Positions 5,375 to 5,792 of a stretch of DNA of 5,792 nt are shown piece after piece. Numbering within the stretch: position 1 is the first letter of the stretch; each line of letters opens with the position of its first letter. Under the pieces are notes generated by a model. It worked only from the letters and a program-made list of their open reading frames with translations. It was not told the DNA's origin and searched no databases. The stretch is from contig MHDO01000064.1 in the NCBI GenBank assembly GCA_001805005.1, positions 554 through 6,345 on the forward strand, given 5' to 3'. The position numbers and the translations under genes were made by a program. The stretch comes from Nitrospinae bacterium RIFCSPLOWO2_12_39_16 (GTDB lineage Bacteria > Nitrospinota > Nitrospinia > UBA9942).

Positions 5375-5792
5375 TCATGTTTTTCCTGGTTCATATCTCA
5401 AAAGCTTATAAAGCTCCTCCCGAGTTTGCATCCTGTCAATAAACCCCTTCTGGGTGCCGCTTTTCTTTAATTCTGTCAATGCCTCCTCCATTGCCTTCAT
5501 AGCTACCCTGAAGGCGGTCAGTGGAAAGATGACAATGGAGTAACCCATCTCTTCAAACTCTCTAACAGATATATATGTGGTTTTACCGAACTCGGTCATA
5601 TTAGCCATTAAGGGAATACTCTTTACCTTTTTTGCAAATATCTCAAACTCCCTTTTTGACTCCAGTGCCTCGGGGAAGATTACATCTGCACCTGCCCTTA
5701 TATATCGGTTTGCCCTTTCTATTGCATCTTCAAGACCGTTAATTGCCCTTGAATCTGTCCTAACTATAATCAGAAAATCAGGGTTCTCTCTT
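5375..5792 (-). CDS. prpB: 2-Methylisocitrate lyase, C-terminal part (5' end outside window)
   Basis: The frame stays open to the window edge, giving 138 visible C-terminal residues; the internal ATG at 5608 is not the start. The protein belongs to the isocitrate lyase/PEP mutase superfamily, and the methylisocitrate lyase cleaves 2-methylisocitrate to pyruvate and succinate, the last step of the methylcitrate cycle. Visible family motifs are FLIIVRTDSRA (its Arg matches Arg158 of E. coli PrpB), the run of residues AGADVIFPEAL, MANMTEFGKT (its Asn matches Asn210), FPLTAFRVAMKA and GTQKGFIDRMQTREELY. The catalytic Lys-Arg-Cys-Gly-His loop would lie upstream and cannot be checked. The protein ends about 20 residues sooner after MQTR than E. 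coli PrpB. It is followed after 101 bp by the citrate synthase gene, the usual prpB-prpC order. Another member of the superfamily is possible but less likely. Confidence 0.9.
   Translation of the reverse strand, partial: RENPDFLIIVRTDSRAINGLEDAIERANRYIRAGADVIFPEALESKREFEIFAKKVKSIPLMANMTEFGKTTYISVREFEEMGYSIVIFPLTAFRVAMKAMEEALTELKKSGTQKGFIDRMQTREELYKLLRYEPGKT

Noticed and set aside
5375..5608. A separate 77-residue protein starting at the ATG at 5608
   Set aside because: The frame continues upstream without a stop to the window edge and aligns with PrpB throughout, so that ATG is internal.

Overview
The window comes from a bacterial chromosome, apparently around 40% G+C by eye. All six recognisable genes lie on the minus strand, so transcription runs from high to low coordinates. 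The set (methylisocitrate lyase, a citrate/2-methylcitrate synthase, a metallo-beta-lactamase-fold hydrolase, an acyl-CoA dehydrogenase and a two-subunit B12-dependent acyl-CoA mutase) suggests an anaerobic or facultative environmental bacterium that handles short-chain acyl-CoAs. The protein style recalls Desulfobacterota or Nitrospirota-like lineages, but that is an impression and I cannot assign a taxon.

In transcription order the layout is: the 3' part of prpB (5375-5792, cut by the window edge); a prpC-like citrate synthase (4125-5273); an MBL-fold hydrolase (3110-3979); an acyl-CoA dehydrogenase (1840-2985); the catalytic large subunit of a methylmalonyl-CoA-mutase-family enzyme (143-1735); and the first nine codons of its B12-binding small subunit (1-28). 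The large subunit carries the Phe/Gln active-site pair of isobutyryl-CoA mutase instead of the Tyr/Arg pair of methylmalonyl-CoA mutase. A coherent but unproven reading is interconversion of butyryl-CoA and isobutyryl-CoA, acyl-CoA oxidation, and disposal of the resulting propionyl-CoA through the methylcitrate cycle.

The most unusual structure lies between the genes. All five gene junctions (101-145 bp each) contain an imperfect palindrome built from 9-11 bp units of the form CCRCRGAYT. The arms agree within a copy but differ between copies, which hints at a conserved fold. Two copies run into coding sequence and supply the last codons of the citrate synthase and the MBL hydrolase. A third would add a spurious N-terminus to the mutase if its upstream TTG were chosen as start. 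The copy at 4001-4146 can be drawn as a three-way junction, and the copy at 3006-3135 encloses a second, unrelated inverted repeat. Three of the five visible starts are preceded by TATAATTTYCT almost touching the ATG, and none has a convincing Shine-Dalgarno sequence, which raises the possibility of leaderless transcripts. I found no RNA genes, insertion sequences or CRISPR arrays.
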